DNA from: Mactromeris polynyma
Taxonomy: Eukaryota; Mollusca; Bivalvia; Venerida; Mactridae
NCBI GenBank assembly: GCA_032209605.1
Contig: JASFXZ010000001.1
Location: 19,052,256 to 19,116,255, forward strand
Direction of reading: 5' to 3'
DNA: 64,000 nt
The translations under genes and the position numbers were made by a program. The notes under the pieces are model-generated. The model was not told the origin of the DNA and ran no database searches. It saw nothing but the letters and a program-made list of their open reading frames with translations. Shown here in pieces: positions 1 through 15,000 of the stretch (the first letter of the stretch is position 1; the number at the start of each line of letters is the position of its first letter).

Positions 1-3000
1 AGAAAGTGCATTTAAGGTTGAAAAGGTTCAACGCATAATTTCTTCCTATTGTTGTTTACCATTTCACTTGCAATTTTCAGAACTGGTGCGAAATTAATTG
101 AATTAAAACCTCTTTCATTTTTTTCATCACTGTCTATTTCATTTATAACTCTTAGAGACAAATAAATAAGTACTGCGTTTTTAATGTACTGAGTGTATAT
201 TTATTTTAAAATTTTCACAGAGTGGAAAGCTATTAGATTAAGTTTGTATGGAACATTACCCGGCTGAAATACAAGCTTCATGTTTTGTAGAGCCAGCAGA
301 GCCAGTTTTGATTGCCACATCTGTAATACATGTTCCATTGACAAGTTTGGTTGGAAAGACATGCGTACCGTCACCGTTAGTACCACAGGATGATACTTGA
401 TCACTAAAATATAAATATAAGATCACATAAAACTTTGATACAACCGTAGTGTAATTGACACACAGATCTAATAATAGACAAAGTAAAGAAGATAATCCCT
501 GTCAGTGTTGTATTTTATGACGTGTTTTATTTTATTACGATACAGGCGTAGTTGAAATTCAAATTGGTATTAATCACCTTCTAATAAGTCGCGATGGGTG
601 CCATTTTGGTCAAAATGAAAACTGTCTGATTTTGAGTATACAATACGTCTGCTTTCAAATCGAGCAGAACTTTTATTTACAGTTTTCCGTAAAAAAACAT
701 CGGGTTTTATTCACTAGCTTGCGTTACCTTGAAATACTCGAAGTGCTTCGTCCAAAATGGCGGTTGTTTTCTGTTTTGAACTCACGAATTTATCGTCATT
801 TACTTTAACCAAAAAAGTATATGGCGCGAAAATTCATTTGTATTTGCCTTACTAAATCGATTGTAAAACAGTTATTACCATTTTGTAACACTGGTCTTGA
901 AAAAAACCGACCGCTTACAGGTAAATCAATTTCTTAAAATTGTTAACACTGTTGTTGCAAGGTCGTTGTTCAAGATTTTAAATGGGTAGTAAATTTTTAT
1001 CGTGGGAAAGTTGTATATTGAAACTTTTTTGTACAACATTTTTGTTTTGCATTTATTAAACTTTGAATATAGGAATACGGAATGGGTCTTGTGAGAAATT
1101 GAAAGCATATATATAACTAACTGAACTATTTGATGTTCAATTAACAGTAATGAAATAACAATTAGTGGAACTGTAGAAACTATTACCAGGAGTCTGTATT
1201 GGTGGAAGTCACAACTGGTATATGGCATTGTGAGTCCGGTTTACACACAACATGAGTTCCGTTTGGTAAACTTTCAGCAAAGTGAGGCTCCTACAACAAT
1301 GTTTGTATTGAAGATATAATTGCTCCAAATCACTGTCAAAATGATGAAAACTCTGCATTGAGTAAATAATGAATTAATTAAGAACCAGTATACAATTCTT
1401 TATTTTGCATTAAACCCAACGACCCATACACACAGGCATTGTCAATATGGTTTTTCATTGACATAATCATGTCAAGACAGTAATTTGCTATCAGGTATTA
1501 TACGCACAAAATATTTTTTATCACTGTGGTTAAAATGAGACTGATAAAATTTTAGGACTTGAAATAGGAATCATTTTTATGTCTTTGATTGATTTTTAAT
1601 CATGCTATAAAATATTCTCTCATCTCTAGTTTATGTTTTAAATGTTTCTAGAACATGTTGCTACACAACAAGAAATATTAAAATCACTTACCAATGTGTT
1701 CAGAACACCTGAAATTAGTTTGAATCAGAATTAATCTTACAAGAAAAACCTTATCAATTCTTTTAAGTAAACACTGACTTGTTCAGCAGGGACATCATTT
1801 TACTGATTTAAAGTTGGCATGTTTAGGCATTGTTCATCCACATAGCATATTGTACGGGGTACTGATTGGTCGCAGAACATTATTAAAAGAACAATTTCCA
1901 AACAATTTGTCACTGTCCACAAATATTAATAGAATATAAGGTAAAAAGAAACGGTTACCACCAGATTGCATATCAACTTCCACACAAATTTCATCCACAT
2001 TCATCCTAGAATGAAATAACAAGTCTTACCAGTCAATATCTTAGTTATACTCTGGTTGTCGACTTTGTGACCACCTCTTTTCAGAGGTATCATAAAAATG
2101 CGCCAACGATGTTATACATGCAACGGAATGTAAATGCTATAATAATGTATTTTAGATTTAACACACATTTATTGAAGTAAAAAATTGTTTATTTGGATGA
2201 ATGTTATGCATACTACACGTATGTAAACCTGACCAACATCTGGCTTGGAAATCTGTTTCCCTTAGTTGAGTCACGTGACCGTCTTCATCGATACCGTGAA
2301 TGCAAGCAAATGTACATTTTAATCTTACAAAAAATTATGTAGACACATCCTGTACATACCCATGATTTGTACCATCCGTAGTTGTCTGTAGGCAGAATCG
2401 TTGCGTCTTCCCTGGTGTACCTTTCACACATGTGACAGCCATGTGTGTACCTCCATTGCTGACAACAGTGCGAGGCCCAGAGACAATTGCCAAATCAGTG
2501 TCATGATATCCAAGTATCGGTCTGTAATGGAAAACCACAACATTTAGTCATGAAATAAAGAATCTAATATTATATAATGGAATGCTTCCACATATGCATG
2601 TATCAATACAATGAGAGGCAAAAGGAAGTTCAATGTATACAGTTTGTGTATGCCCCTATTGTTCCTCGCACATGCTCCACATTCTGCAACATATTATTAT
2701 CTGTACAAATATGTTATAGTGCTGTAAAATTACTAAATGAAATCCTTGACCCAGGTATATGTCGATATTGTACTTGCACAATATTTGACAGTCGCATTTT
2801 GCTGTGTATCAGTAGTTGCTTTCTCGATTGTTTTTATCTCAACAAATCACAATGTTAAATTTATGATCACAAGAAGGTAAGGCTCGAGGCGGTTTGTGCC
2901 TCTTGATGCCATGCACTAGTGTGGTGTAGTCATATACATAAACCAAAGATTTAATCATTTAAATGTATCTTTATTATATTTCAGTAAATAATATTCCACA

Positions 3001-6000
3001 CATGCACATTGTATTATTAACATAATCACGAGGACCGCCTGCAACACACCCTCGTGCGTTTCAGGCCAGCTACTGAAACAGCAAGAACCACAGTTGGCCT
3101 TATAAAGGAACTCGTTTGACTGCCATTGCTGCTTATTTGTTTAAAACAAGTCCCTAGATCTACACCAAGCAAGCAAATTCACAATTCATCTATCTGCAGC
3201 CCTAGGCCTTCACGCACACAGCGCTTTGATTTTTTATTGTTTGCATCCGCTGTAAGAAGATGTTCCTGATTACATCACAGACAGATGCACGTAAATCGGT
3301 GACGTCTCATCACGTGAAGACTGTTTACAATATGACTAGTTAAAGTATTTGCTCAACCAAAAGTGCATGTAATGAGAGCAATACACAAACTGGTCAACAA
3401 GTTAGCACAGCTGTTAGGACATATTTTATTTTGTGAGGATGTGTTATAGATAATCGTTGTTTCTGTTATAATTTCATGAAAGGCATTGTTTCAATTTTAT
3501 TGAATAATAAGATAAAGGATGCAATTTAAAAAAAAACTGATATTCGTCTTCTTCACATTTTTGCAATGTGTGTAATGGGGGTGCATCCACAAAATTGCTG
3601 TATTTAAAAACGGTATATTGAGTCATTCTACAAGCAATCAGCAACTTACGGTAAAAATGCTTCACCCATATATTGGACTGGGACACAACACTCATGTTTT
3701 GTATCACATACAATGCCTTTAGGTATGGCATTATTACCATCAAAATGTTGTTGTACAGTCATATGGTTTGGCATATTTTTAACTCCAGGAATCATACTGT
3801 TGTTTGTCTCTCCTTCAAACAAAACAAAAAATACGAATGCTGATAAGCAAAGCAAATAAATGAAAAATAATAAGAGAAGCGATGATAAGTGAATGGGATA
3901 AGCCAATGAGATTCCCAATGTTTGCAATGGTAGACGGACATTAGCCCCTAGGACATTAGTCCATAAGCTCAAATTTGCATAGGTGGACAAAAGCCCCTTC
4001 ATGACATTGCACATGCTAATGTCCTTCATTCATTTGCTATATGTGTCCTGACACAACAAACAGTATTATGAAGCCAAAACGAATCGGATAATAAACAGTT
4101 TCATGACGTCGAAGACGACAATGTAAAATAGCAAGTAACATCAGCAAGTTTCAATTTTCGGGTAGTAAGAATTTAATATCAAATTATTCCCTTCTGATGA
4201 GCAACCCCTCAACAAAAGCCAAAATTGTTTCACGAAAGGGTGTCGCTTTAGAGAAGAAGCTGCACTGTAATTACTTACGTGTGTTACATTCATCACCAGA
4301 AAACCCACTAGGACACATACATACACCTTTCATACTGGAACCTGTGTCATCAACAATACATTTCCCATCATTCATGCAGGTTATGCTGTCACAAACATGG
4401 TGGTCTAAATATAAAACAAGGATTCAAGTAAAACAGCATTTGTCTTAGGTAACAGATACTTAACTCACCCTATGAGGAATCGACACGTCATTTGATGTTT
4501 GGTTTGGGTTCTGAAGAGCTAATGAGTATCTATGCTCATATTCTGAAGACAACTTACAATTGCATTACAATTCAAAAAACAAATTTGTACACTTTTCCTA
4601 ATTAGAGTATACACTTTAAGCAGGTATTTCACAAAAACAGGCTAGTCATTCAATAATTAACAACCGTGATAGATTTTCATTACGATTTCGAATCTATTTA
4701 CAGTGTTATTCTAAGATCATGCGATCAATAATAATTATCACAGATTGAAATTTTATACCACAATCATTCCCAAGGAATCCAAGAAGACATTGGCATACAG
4801 CATTATCACTCAGTGCTTCATGGTCACAACTTCCTCCATTCTTACAGTGAAGTTTCTGACACGATCCAAATCCTACATGAAATAAAGAGAACAGAATGAA
4901 AGACCAGAATTAACAGGTGATATACAGATGTTGCATCTATAAGAAATGGTAAACAGATTGTGGAACATTATTTTCCGTCACGTAAACAGCTACGTTACAG
5001 CGTTTTCTACCATAGCTTACATCTAATGCCACCAGAGATTTCCATATACAAATCAGATAAATTAGTTTAGCATGGTTACTCCAGTACTACATTTTCCTCA
5101 AAGACAAGATACCTCGCAACTATTGATTAATATAATACTCTCTTACTTTGTTGCATTTTAACCTTAACAATAAGCTGCACATAATTGCTTGAACTCATTT
5201 TTACAGTAATATCAATTCAATTACCTGTGTTTGATGTATCCTTTGTTTCAAACAATAGATGGCGCTCTTCACCTGAAAGTCTGTAGGTACAAGAACAGAT
5301 TATTTTCACTTATTAAGCTTCATATTTTAACAGGAGACACGTTCTACTAACAATCACCTACTTGGTAAAGAAATCATGTTTAATTGCTGTCTGCAGATAA
5401 GACAATAGACAAGTTATTAATACAGTAAATTCAATCCGTTATGATGTACTCGATGTCTATCGGCACATATTTTCATTGGCAAAATGTTTACATCTGCTCT
5501 CAAGTAAAAAAATGGACCATACCTAATATCTCGTTACATATACATGTTTTTTGTTCGATAACTTACCCTGCAGAAATGCACACTGGCATTGTTTCAGCAG
5601 CACCGGTTTTCATAGCCACATCTGTTATACATTTATCTCCAACAGGTGTAGTATCAAATACATGGATTCTTCTTGCGACAGGTTCGCATAAATCTACTTG
5701 TGGGCTAGAACAATATTGGAATAAATGTCTCAAAATTAAATAAAATATATTTGCAGGAATGAATAAGCTTAATTCCTAAACTTCATTTAGTGTAGTCAAA
5801 TACTATTGTACAGTTTATGTGGTACTCAAAATATCAACAGGCAGACTAAATCATTAATGCCAAATTTGTGAAATTATTAGCATGTATATTTATCTCAAAT
5901 ACCATACGAATAGTACATTTGACAACAGAAAACATACTGCAAAATGTATTAAATACATGTCAATATGAAAATATTCTTGCTAGAATAGACAACACATGAA

Positions 6001-9000
6001 ATCTCAGATTCCTAATTTATGTTGTGTCATACGATTCTTACAGGACAGGCTTCGCCCAACATGTGGTTTGATGTAGTGTATCATACCTTAGTAAATTATA
6101 TTGAAATAGTATTTGCATAAAGACAACATACCACGACCCATTATGTTTTGCAGTGATAACAGGTAAATGGCATTCTGAGGTTGGCATACATACGACATGT
6201 GTTCCATTTGTCAAGGTGCTCCCATCAAAATGTGGTCCATTCTATTGATAACAGTTCATAATAAATGTAGAATGTATCAAGTACAAGGGCACACTGAGAC
6301 TAACAAGTTTTGTAACGTGTGAAATAAATAAAAAAAGCAAAATAACACGAGGCTTAGAGGGTCTGTTTCGTCACCTATTTTAGATTTCTTTGAATGTATT
6401 TTAGATTTTTACGTAATGTGTCTGTAAGAGGTACAGGATAGGGGATAGATCATTCTGATAAAGTAATTTAATAAAAAGAGGATATTTGTATGTTTCGTTG
6501 CATGATCGAAATATTTTAAACAAGAGAGCAGTATACGCACTATTTTCACGAGGTATGAAGGCTAAGGTGAAACAGCAATAAAAACAGCAACCCACGACGC
6601 ACAGCATATTTAAAAATATGTGTACATCTACAAGAAATGATAAGTGACAAACTTCTTACCTTTGTGGTATTATGACCTGAAATACACAATGGATTACCTT
6701 ACATAGCATATATCTGTATTGTCACAAGAAATTGAATGTTCTGTTGATTTCTTTAGTATATATGAGAAAACACAAGTTGTACTTCTGCAGATGCAACGAT
6801 AACTTAACCATATGATGTTTCAGCAAGACAATGCCCTTTCACACACTGCAAGAGTTACAATGGACTTCCTACGTACGTAAAACTTGACTGTTCTCGATTG
6901 GCCCTCATAATCACCAGATTTGAATCCAATCGAACATCTTTGGGATGAATTGGGTCGCCGTGACCGTCAACGTCAACCAGTTCCACAGACGCTAAATGGA
7001 TATGCGGACGCATTACAGAAGGAGTAAGGCGTTTGTGTCAGCCATTGCCTTCAAGAATACGGGAATGCATTCAGAAAGCTAGTAGACAAACACCTTACTG
7101 ATGTGCTCTTTTATATAGACGTTGTTTCTGTACTAATGTTACTAGATATACTATGAATATCATAAAATGCACATGTATTTGAATTCTACCTGTCTAATGA
7201 TAAATATCAAACACTTACCGCCAGTGTTGACATGAATATTCACGCAGATTTCATCAATGTTCATTCTGAAATAACAGCATTGGGCTAGAGTTAAATGTTA
7301 ACCAAATGAACTGCAAAATGACGCAAAACTGATATGTTTTGTGTCTGACAGATAAAATGGGAACCTATGTAATAACGGTACCGTCTACTTTGGAATATTT
7401 TATTGTCACATACAATAGTATTACGGGAAAAATGTTATATTATTCACTCCATAATCAAAGTTTCATCTATGTATCTAAATCGAGAAAAAGAGTGAATATG
7501 AAAGGGTGGTCATTGCTCATCAAAATGGGTGCGGTCACGATTCTGACGATAAGCATTGTATTCCTGTGAGGTCAAGTTCTAGTTCTGGGACTTTAAGCTC
7601 AAAGCCGTAGTATTTATGCTTTATTTCAAATGCTATGAATGTGACCCAATTTCAACAGTGTAATTTACGACGCGACAAGTAGTTTAGCTCTGGCCACTTC
7701 AACTAACAAAAGCTGAACAATTATTTAGAAACTCCAACTTAGTCAATGCTTCAAGAAAAACTTCTTCATAACTAGTGGTAAATAACTTTCATTCCGAAAG
7801 AATAAAATTAATGCGCCGATGAAATGTTACTACGATAACAAGAAATATCTTTTGAAATGACGAACAGTGCAAATTGAAATATAGTCTTATTACTTAAGAT
7901 GCTTAAATGAGTCATTGCATGAACACATGTTAATGGAATCAATAAATAAAGAGGTGACATTATTAATCATTTACATTTTACAACGATGGCTTTGTAATGA
8001 AAGGCATGTCTTGATCGACTTAACACACGATCGCGGTCCTTTGAATGTTTCCGGGTTGTCTTCCTGGCATGTATTGGTGAACGTGCATGATCATCAGTGG
8101 GGTAAAGAATTACGTTTGATATCAGAAGGTCATTTGCAAAATAAATTTAAAAACTCACCCGTCTCTAGTTCCGTTAGTAGTTGTTTGCAGACACAGTTTG
8201 TGTGGTCCTATTGTACCATTGATACATGTTACAGAAATATGTGAATCTGAACTACCAGGTGTTGAAGGTATCGAACTTGGACCACTTGTGACCGTCAGAG
8301 AGCGGTCGTGATGCGCTAAAATAGGACTGGAAAGAAAGGTGTTTATAAATTGGAATATTTCCGTCTATTCTAGATGGAGTTGCCTTTGTTTTGTACTCAT
8401 GTTTAAATACCACACATATAGTCGAGTTTCAATCAGTGAGTAAGTACCTTAATTTTTGCTATGTGAGCAAAGAGGAACATACAATGTATCAGTTGTTAGT
8501 ATATACCTCACTAAGGTGTACTTGTGATGATATAAAGAGAAATATTCATATCATATAGATAGAGCAATTAACCGAGCAATAATTTTTATGTGACTTGGGT
8601 GTTTCAGAACTGACTAAATCAGCTTAAAAATGATACATTCTAGCACCAAAAGCATACAAATATTGTTGCCACAAACTATAAACTGAAAGTTTTGGGTACA
8701 CACGAAATGGTTAATAAGTAATTATCATTGAACAAAATCACCCAGCCACTTACGGTAAGCTAGCAACGCCATTATATGAAACAGAGAGACAGCAGTTGTT
8801 TACACTATCGCACTGTACGTCAGTTGGAACCGCAGCATTTCCAATGAAATGTTGACTCACAGCAACGCCATTCGGAACATTATCAACTCCAGGTAATACT
8901 GTTGACTTTGATGCATCTAAATAATAATTGTTCAAATATTATTTGGTCAATGAAACTAAATGTAGTTTAATTATTTATTATTAAAGTTATTAATGACCAG

Positions 9001-12000
9001 CATCTAAAAATCAGCACAATTATGTTTAACCATAATTTTAAGTTATGTGAAGGGGGAAATCATAGAGTGCATTAATTAACAGTGCGGTGATTAGATACTA
9101 ACACTGTTAGTTACCGCACTGTTGACAGAAGAGAGAATACGTAGCTAAAGCCACATTTCATATCAATATATACTGAAACTAAAGATCAAGACACTTCAAT
9201 GTTGTGACGTGCGCCGCCTATCATACAATGGCTGTAGTAAATCTTGCATTATTTTGTTATTGTTTATGTAACTCCACACAATTTTGTATAACGAATCACA
9301 AATGGTTTGTGAATGAAGTGATATATTAATATTTTTGTTATCCGCATTATTTTTCTTAAAATCAAAGGTGTCCACAAACTTTTTGGACACACCTCGTATA
9401 TAATACTGTACATGCAGTAGTATGAATTGACCTTCTTGTACTTTGCAAAAACGGTCCGATGTAAAACAAGGTCAGACACTTTCGCATAACTTGAATGGGA
9501 ATATGTCGTTACTTTTTAGAAAGACCGTTTTGAATTATGTTTGTAATTGTGAAGCCATTAGCCGTTGCAGAGAGAACACGATTTTGTAGATGCTGGTTCA
9601 AGATATAGCCGTCTTGATCTGGCGTAGTTACATGTGGTCTTCCGCTCCGTGCCATGGTTAGTCGTCAGTTCTTCCGGTCTACGCGAATCGCCATCTGAAA
9701 CTCCTAACTGCCTGTACAGATGACCCAACTTGTGCTTCCACCTCTTCCTGCCTCCAGCATTCCAATGGATCATTCCTGTCAATTCTTTGGAATCTGTGGC
9801 ATTGACATTCAGTAGTCAAACCTCTTATTTTCTATATTTTTGATTGTCTTCTGACTGAAGTCTTTTAATGCAATATATTGAAGTGTAAATCTTTTCTACA
9901 TATGGACTGGATATGCTCACCCCGTGCGTACACGTTGAAATACATTTCTGGGCAAATAAGCTGAAAGTTGAACATAACATCGCAATAATAATTTATTTAT
10001 CTTAATATGTGTCATTCATCTAAATGAGAAATCTATTTATAAATAAATTGTGGTGGGTATGAATTTACCTGTTTCGCAAGTTGTTCCCATGTAGCCCGTC
10101 ATACATACACACACAGCTTTCTGTGGAGGCGATGTTTGATCAAGTACACACTTCCCACCGTGGTTACAAATCTGTGACATACACGGCGAATGATCTATAT
10201 GTATGGTGTAAATTCATTAGTATAAACATTTATTTACTTCACAAATGATTCGTGTTTCAGACGACATAAACATATTATCAGTGTACAGAGGCACTTTTAA
10301 CAAACATATTTATTTTTATTGGAGTACGGTCTTATACAATGATGTACACTCGCGGAGCAATTCGGTTTTATGTCACGTCATGCACCAAGAAGTCAGTGTT
10401 TCGTCCGTTTACCGAAGATTGTACTGAAAGGCATTTAATATTGCGGCTACTTTTTCAAGTCGATTTTTCCACTTCACTTTAATTTATTCTGAATGATTTA
10501 CCCAATATGTTAATAAGGCATTAATTCTGTAGCCTAATTACTTTCGCAACGCTGCTGTCTTCATCAACAAGATCATGTTCGGATGGGTGGTTCTACCAAA
10601 TTTGTCGGTTATGTGATAAATAAATATCAAATTTGTGTTGTTTGTTATTAAATTTATAGAACTCGATGATTAAGAGGCTCATCTCATATCATTTCATTAA
10701 CTCGTTCAATAAGTTCAGTACAACTACATCACTTATTGGATATCCTCTGTAAACGAATATAAGTGTGCAATTTCGGAAACCGGTGAATTAAGCTTATGTT
10801 CCCTCATCCATTCTACTTAAAACCTCTTCTCTTAAAACCTCTACTTTTAAATCCTCATCTCTTAAAACCTCTTAAATCCTCATCTCTTAAAACCTCTTCT
10901 CTTGAAATTTCTTCATTTAAAACCTCTACTTTTAAATCCTCATCTCTTAAAACCTCTTAAATCCTCATCTCTTAAAACCTCTTAAATCCTCATCTCTTAA
11001 AACCTCTTAAATCCTCATCTCTTAAAACCTCTTCTCTTGAAATTTCTTCATTTAAAACCTCTTCTTCTAAACCTCTTCTCTTAAAACCTCTTCTCTTAAA
11101 ACCTCTTCTCTTAAAATATTTTAAAAGCTTCCAGAAACGTACAAAAGCTAAATATACTTATTGTAATTGCAATAGGCAGTCTTTCTGATTAAATATCAAG
11201 TTTCTCATAAAAAATATATTTTGAGTATTAAGATATTTTGATATTTAAGACGTACCGGTGAAATTGAGTTCTACAATTTCTGCAACGTAGTGTCTTTTCT
11301 CGCCACCATTTCTGGCAATGAAAATATCGACATAATATAAATACAAACATATCACACCTGAATAGTTGTTACAGGAATTGCAACACAAAAATAGAATATA
11401 TACCACCAATATGAAAAAAGTCCAGTAACTCTCCATCTGCCGAGTTCAGATTTATCCATCCAAACATGCAACTCGAAACAGATGACAATAAAACTGCTCC
11501 AACTTGTTGTGTATATAAACAATAATCGGTATTTAATATTGCAACAACAATATTTGAACGGGCGGTGGCATATACGATGAAAGCATGATTCAATTGAATA
11601 ATTCACAATACCGTATGCTTTCAATCTAATAAAGGATTTATTCAAATTGTTCTAGGACCATTATATACAATATTACCCAGCGGTTATGCAGACAGACGAG
11701 TCGTGGCTTGTTGCACCAGTTACCCATACGACAGTACTCTTGCACAATCCATTTTCATTGACTGGGCCGATGAGCATTACATTGCCTCCACAAGACTTAA
11801 CACACTCGCTGGAATAAAACATATATGTTTGATCAACATAACTAAAAAAATTACACGTTTTCTCCTACTGTGGAAAACAACAATATAATTTCAACAAAAT
11901 ATACTGAACATGAAAGAAAGTGTGCACTTTCCTTTTTATATAATAATGTAAGCTGCGTCGGTTGAAAAGTTTTTATACGTGGATCATGTAACACACGCAT

Positions 12001-15000
12001 GTCCTGTCATTGTTGGAACCATCGCTATTATCAGACGATATTGCAGTGTATGCAAGATCGGTTTCCAAAAACTTATCATTTATGACTCTGACTATATTCG
12101 AAAATTAATGCATCCAGATTTCATTAAAAAAATCATGGAATAATCAGGATTTGATCATAGTGCCCAACCCTCCTTTTGATTGGAATGGTTGTTTGCAAAT
12201 ATATTAAACAAACATCCGAAAATAAACAATGCAAAACTACATAGAACAGAATACATTATTCAAACTTATTGGTCGGCGTACACAATTGCACATAATATAT
12301 CAAGAATAAATTTTAAAAAATGTACATATGATGATGATAAAAAATAATTGCACGACATCATCAAAAATACAAGCTCACAATTTTTAATGTAACAGACAAA
12401 ATGAATTGTTGCATTGGTGAATGTAATTGTAATCTCTGATGAAAGGAGACAAATGAATGTTTGCAATGCTAGAAAGCTAAGTAGCTACCATTATACAGCC
12501 TACCTTGCTGAAACGAACCACAAGGCAAAACTTTATTCGGCATAACTACATGATTCATTTTTTTCGAAAGCTGCTACAATAAGTACCATGAATGTATAAT
12601 ACATTCTGATAAATTAGTAAGAGACTGCAAGTTGGCTAATTAAATCGGGAACAATAATGATCAGGAGACGTTAAAGTAGCATATTTTTAATTGGTTATAG
12701 CATGGAGCTAATATCAATCAGATCTGGGGAATCTTGCCATGAGCCAGAAAGTTGGACATTGGGTTAATTATTGCGTAACATCGCTATATGTGATTTTGCA
12801 GTATTTGCATGCACAGTGTTTGAAAATATTTACCAACAAATCATAAGAGTAAGATTACCAGGCTACAATTTAAATAATTTCAAAATGCACGATGCCAAGT
12901 CTCTCGGAATGTTAACGTAATGATGCTATGATAACTTTTTGCCCTGGCACTATTGGGCATATCTGGTCGTTGTCAGGACATGAAATTAACAATTTATATG
13001 GATACAAAATGCTCTACAGATCTAATGAAACAACATTACTGTATAATTTGTACAAGGTTACATCAATGCAATGCGACACTGTATTTTAGAGGTTCTGCGA
13101 AAGAATGGTGGTCATACCAGGTATTAATAAAACAATCACATCCAGACTTTCAGGGTGTAATAAAAGTGATCATACATGCAATGACACTAACATCTCAGTT
13201 GGAGTATTTTTCATTTGGACCATTGAAACATGTACTCGAATTATGTGAGTCTATAGAAAACGTTATTTCAAAACAACTTGTCCGGTTCTGTAGGTAATTG
13301 AATAAGCTTAACAATGGTGCCAAACCTCACATAAGTCCTTTTTGGATGTAAAAAAACAACTAACTGCACACTTTCCTTTACGTTTGAGTATATTATTAGA
13401 GAAATCCCAAAAGGTGGTCATGGACACGGTCTATGAGTCACGTACAGAATTATTGCTGGATCATGTCAACAGAAGTAAAAATCCGGCTGTCAAATGCAGA
13501 AAAAAAATTTGAACATCGAACCTGTGGATAGTACGGTATGTAGACTTGCATAATTATAATCATTTAAAAGAATTTTTTCAACTCATAATAAGGTTTTTTC
13601 AATCCCTCAACAACATGTTCACCTCATACTTTAAATAAGACGATACACAGTGCTTTGGTAATGTTCGTGTACATCAACAGTGCATGAAAGATGTGTCGAA
13701 GATGAAAGAGTGGCAGTTTATTGTTGTCTAATAATACATACCATGTACCATTTACTGCTGTGGTTATAACTGGAAGATGGCAACTAGCGTTGGGTTTGCA
13801 AAGAACTCTAGTTCCGTCTGGTAAACTTCTCACAAATTCTGGTTGAATCTGATTAAAAGTTATGATAAACAAGGCAAATTGTTTAAATACCTGACACATA
13901 CACTAAAACTTTAGTCTATCAAACAAATAAATAAAACCACTCTGAGAAATTAACCCAGTCAATTATTTCAAAAGGTGAGAAATAGAGATATAGATATAAC
14001 CTTATGTGTTTCACCTTTACTCTTTACTTATATCTTTAATATCAACTATGTCTGGTCAATAAATAGAAGAGTAACATCACCAGCAACAGCAGACAGCAAC
14101 AATCAAAGAAAGCAAAAAAAGTGAATTATACACAAGACGGAATATTCTCATCTCCTAAATTATTCACACGACTGAATGTTCTCCTCTTCTATAGTCTCTA
14201 TAATCGTCAACAGCATGCACCAATATAAACAAACCAAAAACAGTACAGCAATTTAAAACATGAAGCCATGGAGAGAAATGGAGAGAAATGTAAGATAGAA
14301 CATAAGGTAATTAACAACTTACAGATGTCGACTGAGAAACTGAAAATATATAAATTAACTGAATAGCAATGAATCATTTTGGTTCTACGACAAACAATTT
14401 GGTTACTTCAACTATAATAGTGTTCAAAATCACAGATAGAATCATTAAAAGCTGACCGGAGCATTGCATTGCTATTCATTATAAGAAACATGTCATATTG
14501 GCAACCAGACAAATATATGCAAAGAACATAAACTATTGTTTGAAGAGGTTCTCTCTCAGCAATCGTCGCAGAATAAAACCATATTTCATATCATTTTATT
14601 TTGTACAAACACATACCTTTGTGATGGACATCGATAAGGAAGCATGTCTCCTCTTGTTTCCTGCAATGTATTGAACAATCTCAAGAAAAATAACAGTGAA
14701 CTGGATAAATCACAGCCTTTAAATAAGAATCTGAATAACAGAGAATGGAACAAAGTGTCTACAGAACACAAAATGAAACTTAAAATATATAAAATTGTTA
14801 ACTATAAGTCACTAAGAAACATGACAAATTTGTTGTTTTCGCGTCAACACCTACTGTATTGCATTCGTTCTCTTGAATTTCATTGCTCATTTCTCTTTCT
14901 TACATGTACAGTAGAAGCAAAACATCTCACAACAGTGTTCTTACATGCTATCCACAACTTGCGAGCTTGTTTGTATACACAGTTTATGCTGGATCCCTAC

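Noticed and set aside
10801..11120. CRISPR-like regular repeat
   Set aside because: Direct tandem units without unique spacers; a simple minisatellite in a eukaryotic intron.
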